The position numbers were made by a program, and so were the translations under genes. This document shows positions 17,950-26,845 of a stretch of 64,000 nucleotides of DNA, one piece after another. Each line of letters begins with the position of its first letter. The stretch's first letter is position 1. The DNA is taken from assembly GCF_026250525.1 (NCBI RefSeq), contig NZ_CP111044.1:434001-498000 (forward strand). The letters run 5' to 3'. The stretch is from Chondrinema litorale (GTDB taxonomy: Bacteria > Bacteroidota > Bacteroidia > Cytophagales > Flammeovirgaceae). Under the pieces are notes generated by a model. The model did not search any database, was not told where the DNA came from, and worked only from the letters and a program-made list of their open reading frames with translations.

Positions 17950-18774
17950 ATGATTCCGAAAGTCAGTAAATTCTACTATTATTTTTATTCAGAGAATCCT
18001 CACGCCCTAGTACAATTAATTGCTGAGGCAAATGAATATAACAACAATCCTTCTATGTCAGAATCTAGACTAAAAATAGTTCAAAAACATAGACTGTATT
18101 GCCAGCTATTAAACACTGTTAAATTTACAATTGAAAGTTATGGCTATATTAATTTTTTCGCAGAATACGATGATCTAGTAGGTGAGTTACCATCGCTCTG
18201 TTTACTGCTAAAAGAATTTGGACACTCAGATGTAGTAGGAGATATAAATCAAGCAAGTAAATTTTATCAAAAACACTTGAATCAATTTGGGCTTTTACGA
18301 AATACTTCTCTTAAAGATGATGAAAGAAATGCTATTTCTGAGAAACTAGATTCAAATTTTGACTCTTATTTTGACCTAAGCATACCTATGAAACATTTAT
18401 CGAGACAAATAAAGAACAATCCTGATGATTTTTGCTTGGATGATAAAGGAAAGCCTTTTGAAAAGGAATTTACAGGACAGCTAGAAACCTATTATGCGAA
18501 CAAAAATCTTCAAAAAAGATACTCTTTTCATAAAGGTAAAGTATATGGTGAGTGTTTTGAGTTTGACTTTGATGGTAAAAAACAGAGCTTATACTTTTAT
18601 AAAAATGAATACACTAAAGACTTATTAAAGCAGTGGTTTAAAAATGGTAATTTGAAATATGAAAAGTACTCAGATGATGTATATAAATATTGGTATGAAA
18701 ACGGACAAATCCATATTGAAAGGAATGGAGAGTTTTTTCAAAAATGGGATAAAAACGGAAAGAAAATAAAGTAA
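17950..18774 (+). CDS. Hypothetical protein with C-terminal MORN-type repeats
   Basis: 274 residues. The N-terminal ~180 residues are helical and unrecognised (VSKFYYYFYSENPHALVQLI, LCLLLKEFGHSDVVGDINQA). The C-terminus has MORN_2-like units: KQWFKNGNLKYEKYSDDVY, KYWYENGQIHIERNGEF, FQKWDKNGKKIK. Such repeats occur in YwqK-type proteins labelled antitoxins, but nothing here looks like a partner toxin. Probably cytoplasmic. No signal peptide. Confidence 0.65.
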   Translation: MIPKVSKFYYYFYSENPHALVQLIAEANEYNNNPSMSESRLKIVQKHRLYCQLLNTVKFTIESYGYINFFAEYDDLVGELPSLCLLLKEFGHSDVVGDINQASKFYQKHLNQFGLLRNTSLKDDERNAISEKLDSNFDSYFDLSIPMKHLSRQIKNNPDDFCLDDKGKPFEKEFTGQLETYYANKNLQKRYSFHKGKVYGECFEFDFDGKKQSLYFYKNEYTKDLLKQWFKNGNLKYEKYSDDVYKYWYENGQIHIERNGEFFQKWDKNGKKIK

Positions 18775-18848
18775 TTAACGCATTGTAAAAATGCATTAAA
18801 AGTACTTTACATTAAACTTTGCACACCATACTGACAAAACACCGTAAA

Positions 18849-19367
18849 ATGAAGCAGATTTTGACTTTATTAGTTCTTACAACCTTTCTTTTGAGTTGCT
18901 CCGAAAAAAATAGTAACCCCGAGTTAAAGCCATTACTAATTGAACAATTGAAAAACACTCATTTAGAACAAAATTGGTTTGTGCCAACAAAAATCGCTAT
19001 TGATGAACTTTCGGCAGAACAATCTAATTGGAAAGACAGTACAGAAAACCACTCAATTGCTGAATTAGTATCACATTTAATCTTTTGGAGTGGAATGAAT
19101 TTAAGGGCTTTTAAAGGAGAAGATATGACTGGCGTTGAAGTTGAGAACGAAATAACTTTTAAGAAATACACGAACAAGGAATGGAAAGGATTAACTATTA
19201 AATTGGACAGTATACAAACCGAATGGGAAAAATTGACTGAGAAAGCCACTGATAAACAATTAATTGAGTGGAGTACGGAAATTCTAAATATGACAGCACA
19301 CAATGCATACCATACTGGCCAAATTATTTACATAAGAAAACGGAATGGTTGGTGGAATAAAAAATGA
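18849..19367 (+). CDS. DinB-like lipoprotein
   Basis: 172 residues from ATG 18849; an upstream ATG in frame at 18819 would add ten residues that spoil the signal peptide. The signal MKQILTLLVLTTFLLSCSEK has its lipobox Cys at residue 17. The mature domain is a DinB four-helix bundle: HSIAELVSHLIFWSGMNLRA near the middle and MTAHNAYHTGQIIYIRKRNG at the C-terminus. The His residues in SHLIFW and HNAYHTGQ are the usual metal ligands. DinB proteins are usually cytoplasmic thiol-dependent enzymes, so a secreted version is of some note. Substrate unknown. Confidence 0.82.
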   Translation: MKQILTLLVLTTFLLSCSEKNSNPELKPLLIEQLKNTHLEQNWFVPTKIAIDELSAEQSNWKDSTENHSIAELVSHLIFWSGMNLRAFKGEDMTGVEVENEITFKKYTNKEWKGLTIKLDSIQTEWEKLTEKATDKQLIEWSTEILNMTAHNAYHTGQIIYIRKRNGWWNKK

Positions 19368-19376
19368 AAAAGGATG

Positions 19377-19430
19377 GTGTACAACACCGCATAACAATAA
19401 TTGCGGCCCACATATGCATCAGCCGTTAGC
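19377..19430. repeat. attC-like palindromic spacer after the DinB lipoprotein
   Basis: The sequence starts GTGTACAACACCGC and ends CAGCCGTTAGC, with an internal stem CCGCA (19387-19391) / TGCGG (19402-19406). TACAAC...GTTAGC ends about 50 bp apart around a stem recall cassette-associated attC sites and similar spacers downstream of orphan genes in Bacteroidota. The core does not match the strict RYYYAAC/GTTRRRY consensus, so this is a resemblance only. Confidence 0.3.
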
Positions 19431-19627
19431 AGTAATTCCTTCTATTTTGGGAAGAAATTGGTTTCCTAAACTAACGTTTAAGAAAGAGATATGTAGAAGA
19501 TAAAATCATGAAATTTTAATAATAAATATTTCACAAAAGCTTTAGTCCAATTAGATTAATGTATCCCTCCATTAAACCAGCCTATTACATTAGAGGGTAA
19601 TTGCTTTATTTAGTTGTAAAAGAATTT

Positions 19628-19933
19628 ATGTATACTTCTAAAGAAATGTTTCCAGTAGTAGAAGACTGGTTGTCTAGTGGCTTGACTCAAAAAGCATATA
19701 GTCTACAACATAATTTACCACTTCATATCTTGCCCTACTGGGTATCTCGATATCGCAAGCGAAAGTCTGAGTCAACTCCAAAAGAAAAATCAGCAAAGTT
19801 TATTCCTGTAAATTATGAAAAGCCAATGCTTCAAGGCGTAGAAATAGAATTCCCCAATGGCATCATCCTCCGTTTTTCTCAAGCTGTATCTGCCAGTTAT
19901 TTGCAACAAGTCTTGAAGCTATGTTCGGATTAA
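19628..19933 (+). CDS. tnpA: IS66 accessory protein TnpA
   Basis: Intact, 101 residues from the preferred ATG at 19628 (TTG at 19601 is an upstream in-frame alternative). The N-terminal half has a HTH-like region (DWLSSGLTQKAYSLQHNLPL, YWVSRYRKRK). The C-terminus has the TnpA signature VEIEFPNGIILRFSQAVSAS and YLQQVLKLC. The stop overlaps the start of tnpB, the usual IS66 arrangement. Confidence 0.85.
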   Translation: MYTSKEMFPVVEDWLSSGLTQKAYSLQHNLPLHILPYWVSRYRKRKSESTPKEKSAKFIPVNYEKPMLQGVEIEFPNGIILRFSQAVSASYLQQVLKLCSD

Positions 19934-20299
19934 ACTCCCAGCAACGCTTTTTTCTATGTGATCAACCGGCAGATATGCGTAAAGGTGCGGACGGCTAGTC
20001 TTTGATGGGCTAAGTGGATTAGTAGAAAACTACATGGGACAAAAAATCTATTCAGGAGATGCTTTTATATTCTTGGGAAAACAGCTTGATCGACTGAAGA
20101 TTCTAGTTTGGGAACCCAGTGGTTTTATTCTCTATTATAAACGGCTTGAGTCTGGTGGCCGGCACCCGGAACATTTAATTTACCCACAAGTAAATCTTCT
20201 TCTATTTACCTGAGTTATAGTGAATTTTCTTTACTACTTGATGGCTTGGAAGTGGCAGTTACAAGACGCAGAAAACGCTATGAAAAACCACTAGAATAG
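19921..20299 (+). pseudogene. tnpB: IS66 TnpB (Orf2), frameshifted
   Basis: Begins MFGLNSQQRFFLCDQPADMR then KGADG and hits TAG near 19996-19998. One missing base restores LVFDGLSGLVENYMGQKIYS, then FIFLGKQLDRLKILVWE and FILYYKRLESG. A second one-base loss near 20190 shifts into YLSYSEFSLLLDGLEVAV and the natural end RRRKRYEKPLE. Its 379 bp are two bases short of the expected 127 codons. It cannot make a full protein, and the element is therefore probably not autonomous. Confidence 0.85.
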
Positions 20300-20349
20300 T
20301 TGTGGAAATCATTGTCTAAATGGCTGCTGAGTGCTATTTTAGAAGCATG

Positions 20350-21909
20350 GCAGATCAAGATAGCAGCACTCAAATATTAGCGCTTCAACAAGAAAATGCT
20401 TTACTAAAGCAAGAGTTAGCAGACAAACAACAACTCTTGGAGCAGGTTGAATCACTTAAAGCTGAGCTATCAGAATTGAAGCGTTTGATCTACGGTAGTA
20501 AACGAGAAAGGTTTATCCCTAGTGATACCAATAGTAAGCAGCTCACTTTGCCATTAGATGAAAATGTTCCTGCTGAAACACCTACCAAAGTCAAACAAAC
20601 CATTAGTTATCAAAGGGCTACTGCTGTCGAAAAGCAGCCACAAGGATCATCTCGCCAGCCATTACCAGCACACTTACCTCGCAAAGAGGTAGTGTTAGAG
20701 CCTGAAGTGGATACCACTCACATGCGTAAGATCGGAGAAGAAATTACTGAGGAGCTAGACATGACACCAGCTAAGGTATTTGTTCGTCGTTACATCAGGC
20801 CACGTTATGTGAGTAAAGAAGAAGAATTTTATATAGCCAACCTACCAGCGAGACCAATTGAAATCGTTCCACGACGGAGGTATCCCAGGACCTGGATTAT
20901 TAGCCCATATTCTGGTGGATAAATTTTGCCATCACTTGCAGTGCGCCATCTACCTTTTTACAGACAACAAAAAAGGTTTAACCAGTTAGGGATAAAGATT
21001 GCTCCTAGTACTTTAGGTAACTGGTTAAAGCCAGCTTGCCAGTTACTAGACCCTTTATATGAGGCATTGAGGTTTGAGGTATTGAATAATAATTACCTGC
21101 AAGTTGATGAAAGCCCAATTAAGGTGTTAGATGATACCAAAAAAGGAAAGACTCACCGAGGTTACTACTGGCAGGCACTCCTGTGGGTGTACTATTCTCC
21201 AGAGCAACAGGTTGTTTTGTTTGATTACCAAAAAGGCAGATCTAGATAAGGTCCAGTCAATACGCTACAAGGTTATGAAGGCTATATCCAAACAGATGGG
21301 TACAAAGTCTATGATCAACTCCTTGAAGAAGAAGGGATGAACATCATCCTTGTTGGATGCATGGCACACGTACGTCGCTACTTCGAGAAAGCTTTGGATA
21401 ACGATGAATCCAGAGCCAAACATGCCTTGCTATTATTCCAGCAATTGTATGCTGTTGAACGTGAAGCAAGAGACAACGAGCTAGATGCCTTGCAACGATA
21501 TGAACTTAGGCAAGAAAAATCTCGTCCAATCATGGATTTGTTGGGACAATGGATCGTGGATGAGTACCCTAAAGTATTGCCGAAATCTAGCATAGGTAAA
21601 GCCATGCATTATCTGGCAGAAAGGTATAATAAGCTGTATGTATATCTCAATGATGGTAGACTTGAGCTTGATAATAATTTAGTTGAAAACAATATCAGGC
21701 CAATTGCTATCGGCCGGAAAAACTATTTGTTTGCTGGGTCACATGAAGCAACACAAAGAGCAGCTATAATGTACAGCATATTAGGCAGTTGTAAATTACA
21801 TCAAATCAATCCATACGAGTATCTGCAAGATATATTTGAGAGACTTCCAGAGCATCCCATCAACAAAATAAATGAGTTGCTACCACAAAACTGGAAAACC
21901 ACGAGCTAA
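20350..21909 (+). pseudogene. tnpC: IS66 transposase TnpC, disrupted
   Basis: From MADQDSSTQ at 20350 to the stop at 21907-21909 the total length equals 519 codons, the normal size. A coiled coil (~residues 6-45) leads to LKRLIYGSKRERF, then the middle domain (RHLPFYRQQKRFNQLG, VDESPIKVLDD) and the C-terminal catalytic part (VGCMAHVRRYFEKAL, LDNNLVENNIRPIAIGRKNY, IMYSILGSCKLHQINPYEYL). Between about 20878 and 20945 the conserved IPGPGLLAHILVDKF is read in another frame, so two compensating indels flank it and leave a stop at 20920-20922. A nonsense TAA lies at 21247-21249 (GRSR*GPVNTLQGY). Confidence 0.88.
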
Positions 21910-22012
21910 TAAATACTCTTATTTTTAACAATAGCTACTTGGTGGGGTGGATACTTTGAAATACCCTCAATATTAAGAATAGATTATACAATCTTGTAAT
22001 TAGTTCATACAT

Positions 22013-22501
22013 TTAACCTTCTCCCCTCACCAACAACCATTCTGTATTATCTTCAAAATTAATTTCATCTTGTAGGTTAAAACCGGCTTTTTTATAGAAG
22101 CCGATTAGTGAGTCATCTTCAATGGTAAGGAATAATCCTTTGGAAGCATTTAATGCTATTAGTTCATTTAGCCATTTTATGCCAATTCCCTTACCTCGAT
22201 ACTGATCTGAAATATAAAAATATGCGATGTACCCATAGCCATCGTCAAACCAAGTCTTAAGCTTGGATAAAGCAGGAGCATCATAATACTTTGTATCAGG
22301 TGATAATGTACTAAAAAGAATTCCTCCTCCAATAATTTTTTCATTGTATTTTACCACATATATAGAGGAATTCTTTTCATAGTGAGACCATACGGGGGCA
22401 ATATCAATAGACCATTCATCTGGTAAAATATCAAAGAATAGTTTTGGACTACCTTCAAGTCTGGTGAAAATCACTTCTCCTAGAGCAGATTCCATGTCCA
22501 A
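22013..22501 (-). CDS. GNAT-family N-acetyltransferase
   Basis: 162 residues. The acetyl-CoA binding motif A is visible as FYISDQYRGKGIGIKWLNEL, followed by motif B FLTIEDDSLIGFYKKAGFNL. The start overlaps the end of the ATP-grasp gene by 22 bp, so they are co-translated. The acceptor is unknown; coupling with a ligase suggests both act on one small molecule, which is inference. Length is normal for a single-domain GNAT. Confidence 0.85.
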   Translation of the reverse strand: MDMESALGEVIFTRLEGSPKLFFDILPDEWSIDIAPVWSHYEKNSSIYVVKYNEKIIGGGILFSTLSPDTKYYDAPALSKLKTWFDDGYGYIAYFYISDQYRGKGIGIKWLNELIALNASKGLFLTIEDDSLIGFYKKAGFNLQDEINFEDNTEWLLVRGEG

Positions 22502-23751
22502 AGTCTATCAAAATCTGAAGCCCAACGATCTCCAATATCTGTTCGATAGTAGCTATTGTTTACCAAAACATTGCTCACCCTGTTATACATGAGTTTTTGA
22601 GCTTCTTTCATGGTTTGGGCTGTTCCTGTTACCACCATTACAATTCCAGAATCGCCAGTGATAAGCCACTCTCCATTGATCAATTTAAGATGCATAGGAT
22701 GTAACCCTTGTTTCATCTCCTTTTTCAAAACCACAACAGCATCTTTCGAAAACATCTTAAATGTCTTTTTATCTTCGTATGGAAAAGGCGGTACCACCAT
22801 ATAAACACCAATTTGGAAACCCTTTCTAGTGGCAATTTTGAAGCTTTGCCCACTCGCGATTTTGAAAAGCATATTTCCTATGGGTTCTGCAATACCTGCA
22901 CGCTGTATCTGAATCTGTGGAAAGCCAAATCGTGAAGTAAATTCTAAAGGATAGATTCCGCTGCCATTAACAATGCTATTAATATCAATGTGACCTGTGA
23001 AATTATCTTTTGCTAGCTGTTTCTCAAATTTCTTAAGAGTAGCTTCAAAGATGGGGTTTTCATCTGTCCAAAACATACTTGTACCCATCTCACCAGTACT
23101 AACACCGAGCTCTTTTGGGAATAGTTTCTTATGCTCAAAAGTGATATTAATTGGTTTGATAAATTCTTTTCCATTGAAAAAAGCAGCAACAGATACTTCA
23201 ACACCTGTTACCTTTTTTTGAAGTAAGAAATGCCCAAGCTCATTACCCCAAGTTTTTTGATAAGCCTTTAATACTCGAATAACATCTCCTCCATCTTCTT
23301 CCTGACCAACATATAGCAATTGCTTGTAATCTTGCATTTCTTGGCTAGGTTTAATTACATATTTGGAAGGATTTTGTTTCACAAATTGAATAGCATCATC
23401 AGTAGTAAAGAATTCGCGATAGCCAAGAATTTTAATTTTAAGATTCCTCATCTCTTCCTGACCAAAGTTTCTATCCATTTCAAGTCGATCGGTGTATTCA
23501 GTACCACCAATTACCAGTTTTCCCTGTGCTTTTAATTCAGTTGCAACTTTGCTATACCCAACATAATCAAAAATGATAATATCAGCCCAATCAACATGCT
23601 TTTCCCATTTCCGAACTTTTGGCACAAAACCATAGCCAATTTCACGGGCGGGAGGATAATCTATGTACATTTTAACCTTATTCCCTTCTTGCTGTATAGC
23701 ATAAACCAAATCAAGAATTTCTCCCCATTTAGAAATAAATAGAAAATTCAT
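22480..23751 (-). CDS. ATP-grasp ligase resembling phosphoribosylamine-glycine ligase
   Basis: 423 residues from the ATG at 23751 (a TTG five codons earlier also opens the frame). N-terminal Rossmann-like part: NFLFISKWGEILDLVYAIQQ and DWADIIIFDYVGYSKVATEL. The ATP-grasp core includes KYVIKPSQEM, FLLQKKVTGVEVSVAAFFNG and GHIDINSIVNGSGIYPLEFTS. C-terminal domain: NGEWLITGDSGIVMVVTGTA. It looks like a PurD paralogue rather than the purine enzyme: no purine genes are near, the glycine-binding region diverges, and it is paired with a GNAT. It probably joins a carboxylate to an amine with ATP; the substrates are not known. Confidence 0.75.
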   Translation of the reverse strand: MNFLFISKWGEILDLVYAIQQEGNKVKMYIDYPPAREIGYGFVPKVRKWEKHVDWADIIIFDYVGYSKVATELKAQGKLVIGGTEYTDRLEMDRNFGQEEMRNLKIKILGYREFFTTDDAIQFVKQNPSKYVIKPSQEMQDYKQLLYVGQEEDGGDVIRVLKAYQKTWGNELGHFLLQKKVTGVEVSVAAFFNGKEFIKPINITFEHKKLFPKELGVSTGEMGTSMFWTDENPIFEATLKKFEKQLAKDNFTGHIDINSIVNGSGIYPLEFTSRFGFPQIQIQRAGIAEPIGNMLFKIASGQSFKIATRKGFQIGVYMVVPPFPYEDKKTFKMFSKDAVVVLKKEMKQGLHPMHLKLINGEWLITGDSGIVMVVTGTAQTMKEAQKLMYNRVSNVLVNNSYYRTDIGDRWASDFDRLWTWNLL

Positions 23752-23830
23752 ATGTGTTGATCGCAAATAGTGTAAAATGATATTTCTTTAACCATTTCTA
23801 ATAAATTTCTCTTTTGTAATCGGCTTTTCT

Positions 23831-24445
23831 TTAAGCCCCTTTTTTATAGCGATATGGGAAATTACGATAGTTGTAGTATGATTCAACCTCATCAATTGCC
23901 CTTAAAATGGCTTTGTTGATTGGATGAAACTCCTGACTTAACTTAAAATCAATCTGAACAAGCTGCTGAAAATAATTGGAATAATTTGGGATTAATTCAA
24001 TTTTCTCTGGCTGATCAAGTCTGGTAACTTCTTCGGGGTAACTGCCTTTAATTAACTTACAGGTAGATAGCTTTTTTTGCCCATGCTTATTTCTAATAGA
24101 TGCATAACCAAAAAGCCTACATACTAAAGCTCTATATTGATATTGTGAGCATTTTCCAGTTATGTAATTGCTATTAGGCACTACCGACAATGCATTAAAC
24201 AGATGGCAAATGGAAAAACCAGATTGAAGAATCTGTTCTTTGTATTGTGTGGTTTCTTTTCTTAGAAATAAATCGAAAGCTAAAGGCAAAAACTCCAAAA
24301 CAGATGCCTCTATATTGGGTTTTGTACAACATTGGCCACACGAAGCCAAACAATAAATACCTGTATTTTTTTGCAATTGGGTTACTTCACTCTCAAGCTT
24401 CTCAAATACCTTTTGTATCCGCTTAACCTTAAGCACAATTGACAT
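23831..24445 (-). CDS. YkgJ-type cysteine-cluster protein
   Basis: 204 residues from ATG 24445 (TTG at 24460 is the longer option). Cys pattern: IYCLASCGQCCTKPNIEAS near the N-terminus, FSICHLF, GKCSQYQYRALVCRLFGY and LSTCKLI. This is the YkgJ/FliB family arrangement (CxxC-CC, later C and CR-LFG), presumed to bind Zn or an Fe-S cluster. It lies 80 bp upstream of the ATP-grasp gene on the same strand, so it could belong to that unit. Function unknown. Confidence 0.78.
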   Translation of the reverse strand: MSIVLKVKRIQKVFEKLESEVTQLQKNTGIYCLASCGQCCTKPNIEASVLEFLPLAFDLFLRKETTQYKEQILQSGFSICHLFNALSVVPNSNYITGKCSQYQYRALVCRLFGYASIRNKHGQKKLSTCKLIKGSYPEEVTRLDQPEKIELIPNYSNYFQQLVQIDFKLSQEFHPINKAILRAIDEVESYYNYRNFPYRYKKGA

Positions 24446-24673
24446 ATTCCTAGCAACCAACCATTATTTTTGGGTTAAATGTGGTGCAAAATAATCAAAA
24501 AACTCTGATTAAATCAAAATGATTTTCTAGAATTATTACTAAAAAATTAATTAATAATTTAATGTATTAATTCATCTAAACAGGATGGCTACTTCTCTAA
24601 ATTTTTTTGGTTTTTATCGTATTATAGCTAATACCAAAAATGTATTTTCAACTTGAGAAGTTTGGGGATTTGT

Positions 24674-24719
24674 AAAAAAAAAATGGATTTTATATTTTTA
24701 GTTCATATAAAATCCATTT
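24674..24719 (-). terminator. Intrinsic terminator of the carbonic anhydrase gene
   Basis: Perfect 15-bp stem: AAATGGATTTTATAT at 24681-24695 and ATATAAAATCCATTT at 24705-24719, with a 9-base loop. On the minus strand the hairpin is followed by a run of ten T (plus-strand A at 24674-24683). It lies 14 bp after the carbonic anhydrase stop. Confidence 0.85.
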
Positions 24720-24732
24720 GACTATTTCAATG

Positions 24733-25377
24733 TTATTTTTTTAGATTATTGAACCTATACACTCCTTCTAAATCAGAACTAGAATTAATACTAATACCTA
24801 GATCTCTTATAAGCCCATCTTTTAGACTATAAACCCAACTATGAATGTATGGAAACTCACCAGACTCCCACTCTTCTTGAATAAATGATACTTTGGCTAA
24901 ATTTCTAGCTTGTTCTAGCACATTTAATTCAACAAACTTGTCGAAACGCTTTTCTTCGTCTTCAATACCATCAAGTTCCATTTCATGTTTACGATACACA
25001 TCTTTGATATGCAATAACCAGTTGTCTAGAAACCCATATCTTTCATTGCTCATAGCTGCCTTTACGCCACCGCATCCGTAGTGACCACATACTATAATAT
25101 GTTTCACTTTTAAAACTTTAACAGCATAATATACTACACTTAACAAATTGGAATCTGTATGAACTACTAAGTTAGCAATATTACGTTGCACAAAAATAGA
25201 CCCTGGTAAGGCATTAGTAATTTCAGTAGCAGGCACACGACTGTCTGAACAACCTATCCACAAAAATTTAGGCGATTGACTTGTAGCAAGTTTATTAAAA
25301 AAATCAGGGTTATGTCTTAATGTATTTCTAACCCATGTTACATTGCCATTAATTAAATCTTTGATAGTTTCAGCCAT
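24733..25377 (-). CDS. can: Beta-class carbonic anhydrase
   Basis: 214 residues, normal length. Zn ligands and active-site dyad: C43 and D45 with R47 in WIGCSDSRVPA, H99 and C102 in IIVCGHYGCGG. QRNIANLV and ELNVLEQARNLA are further family signatures. It interconverts CO2 and bicarbonate in the cytoplasm, supplying bicarbonate for carboxylation. It is a single-gene unit with its own terminator. Confidence 0.95.
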   Translation of the reverse strand: MAETIKDLINGNVTWVRNTLRHNPDFFNKLATSQSPKFLWIGCSDSRVPATEITNALPGSIFVQRNIANLVVHTDSNLLSVVYYAVKVLKVKHIIVCGHYGCGGVKAAMSNERYGFLDNWLLHIKDVYRKHEMELDGIEDEEKRFDKFVELNVLEQARNLAKVSFIQEEWESGEFPYIHSWVYSLKDGLIRDLGISINSSSDLEGVYRFNNLKK

Positions 25378-25619
25378 ATTTTCTAGATGTTAAACCTTAT
25401 ATATTTAAAATAAATAATTCTAAAACTTTATTAATATCCAAAATAATGAATTCTCTTTCATATCTAATAATATTTCTCAGATTTTCTCTTATTAAAAAAT
25501 CATTCTACTATACCTGATACTCCTGTGCAAGATATTAGGTAATGTAAATACATTTTGCCATAGGTCACACCACAAACTGCAAGTACATCTTTCCATATTC
25601 AATCAGTATAAAAGTGGTT

Positions 25620-26501
25620 TTATTTCTTAGCTGGTTTAAACAGTTTTTTGGCAAGCATCACTATAAGTAATACAACTGCACCGATAATGAGTCCGGCAAG
25701 AAATTCGAATAATATTCCCGGTATATGAATGCTTTCTTCAAGATGATGCATAAAAGGCAGGTTGTGCACAAATATACCTCCGGCAACCAACATAAGTGCA
25801 ATGGTTCCTATTACTGATAAACTCTTAATAACCTTTGGTAAAGCTCTTACTAGAAATATTCCTATTTTATCAGAAATTGTATTTTCCTCTTCGTTAAGGT
25901 TGATAAGAGTAGTACCAAATTCATCCATACGTACAATCAAAGCTACTACGCCATAAACTCCAACAGTAGCTAGTAATGCGATGAGTGTAACAACAGGTAT
26001 CTGTATTTTTAGGGGCTCCTCAGCTACTGGACCTAATGCAATAATGATAATTTCTACAGATAGAATAAAATCAGTAACTATGGCTGATTTCACTTTTTCT
26101 TTTTCTAGTGCCATTAGTTGTTCCTCAGAAAGTGCTTTGTTTTTTTGTAGTTTCGTTTCGTGGGAATGTGGAAAGAAAAACTCATATACTTTCTCGGCAC
26201 CTTCATAAGCCAAGTATAGCCCACCAATTGTTAGTATTATCGTAATGACTGAAGGGACAAAGGTACTGAGTAAAAAAGCAATGGGTAGAATAATTAATTT
26301 ATTGAGCAGCGAACCTTTGGTAATGGACCAAAGCACCGGCAACTCTCTTGAAGACATAAAGCCTGAAGCTTTTTCGGCATTTACTGCTAAATCATCTCCT
26401 AAAATACCTGCGGTTTTCTTTCCCGCAATTTTGCCCATAGTAGCCACATCATCCATCAGTGAAGCGATATCGTCTAAGAGCACAAAAAAACCTGAAGCCA
26501 T
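25620..26501 (-). CDS. DUF808 family inner-membrane protein (YedI-like)
   Basis: 293 residues. The N-terminus is highly typical of DUF808: ASGFFVLLDDIASLMDDVAT, then KKTAGILGDDLAVNAEKASG. Membrane segments include IILPIAFLLSTFVPSVITII, AIVTDFILSVEIIIIALG, ALLATVGVYGVVALIVRM and ILFEFLAGLIIGAVVLLIVM. Function is unknown in all species. It is monocistronic, with 344 bp of non-coding sequence upstream. Confidence 0.92.
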   Translation of the reverse strand: MASGFFVLLDDIASLMDDVATMGKIAGKKTAGILGDDLAVNAEKASGFMSSRELPVLWSITKGSLLNKLIILPIAFLLSTFVPSVITIILTIGGLYLAYEGAEKVYEFFFPHSHETKLQKNKALSEEQLMALEKEKVKSAIVTDFILSVEIIIIALGPVAEEPLKIQIPVVTLIALLATVGVYGVVALIVRMDEFGTTLINLNEEENTISDKIGIFLVRALPKVIKSLSVIGTIALMLVAGGIFVHNLPFMHHLEESIHIPGILFEFLAGLIIGAVVLLIVMLAKKLFKPAKK

Positions 26502-26845
26502 ATATTAGTTTACTTTTTTTGCAGGCAAAGTAAATAATTTTAAAGCTTAAAAGTAAGATTTTGAAGCGAAACACAAGATTATTTGATAGAAACCACTTTA
26601 ACCTCTCTGCACATATGCTATTTATAAAATAAAAGTAATTTCCTTTTAAAAGCGAGAATAGAAACCATTTAAGTTTCTCAGAAGTTTTTATATTTCTGTA
26701 TATAGTACAATTTGGAATCGTTGTGAGTCACACCAGATTTCACTAGCTTCGTAAGATATATAGCTTGATAATAAACGATTGTACAATAACTGATAAAGTA
26801 AAGTACAATATGAGAAATAATGTAACTAACTAAGACTAATATAAA
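26502..26845. other. Divergent intergenic region
   Basis: 344 bp between the DUF808 gene and the YdjC-type gene. No coding sequence recognised. A near-repeat, ATAGAAACCACTTTAA around 26587 and ATAGAAACCATTTAAG around 26661, is visible; its meaning is unclear. It should contain both divergent promoters. Confidence 0.4.

Larger units (their letters stand above)
19561..21954 (+). mobile_element. Degenerate IS66-family insertion sequence
   Basis: It carries the three IS66 genes in order, tnpA (accessory), tnpB and tnpC (transposase), the last two disrupted. Likely ends: GTATCC at 19561-19566 and its complement GGATAC at 21949-21954; the inward ~21 bases match imperfectly (about 11 of 21). I see no exact 8-bp target duplication, so the boundaries are tentative. 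The length of about 2.4 kb is normal for IS66. It separates the cassette-like genes from the ATP-grasp/GNAT pair. Confidence 0.8.

Noticed and set aside
18940..19303. Minus-strand ORF of 114 codons antisense to the DinB lipoprotein
   Set aside because: The plus strand encodes a signal peptide, lipobox and DinB His motifs in frame; the minus ORF is a shadow.
26586..26676. Near-repeat ATAGAAACCAC/T upstream of the DUF808 gene
   Set aside because: Only two imperfect copies in AT-rich sequence; not enough to claim a binding site.
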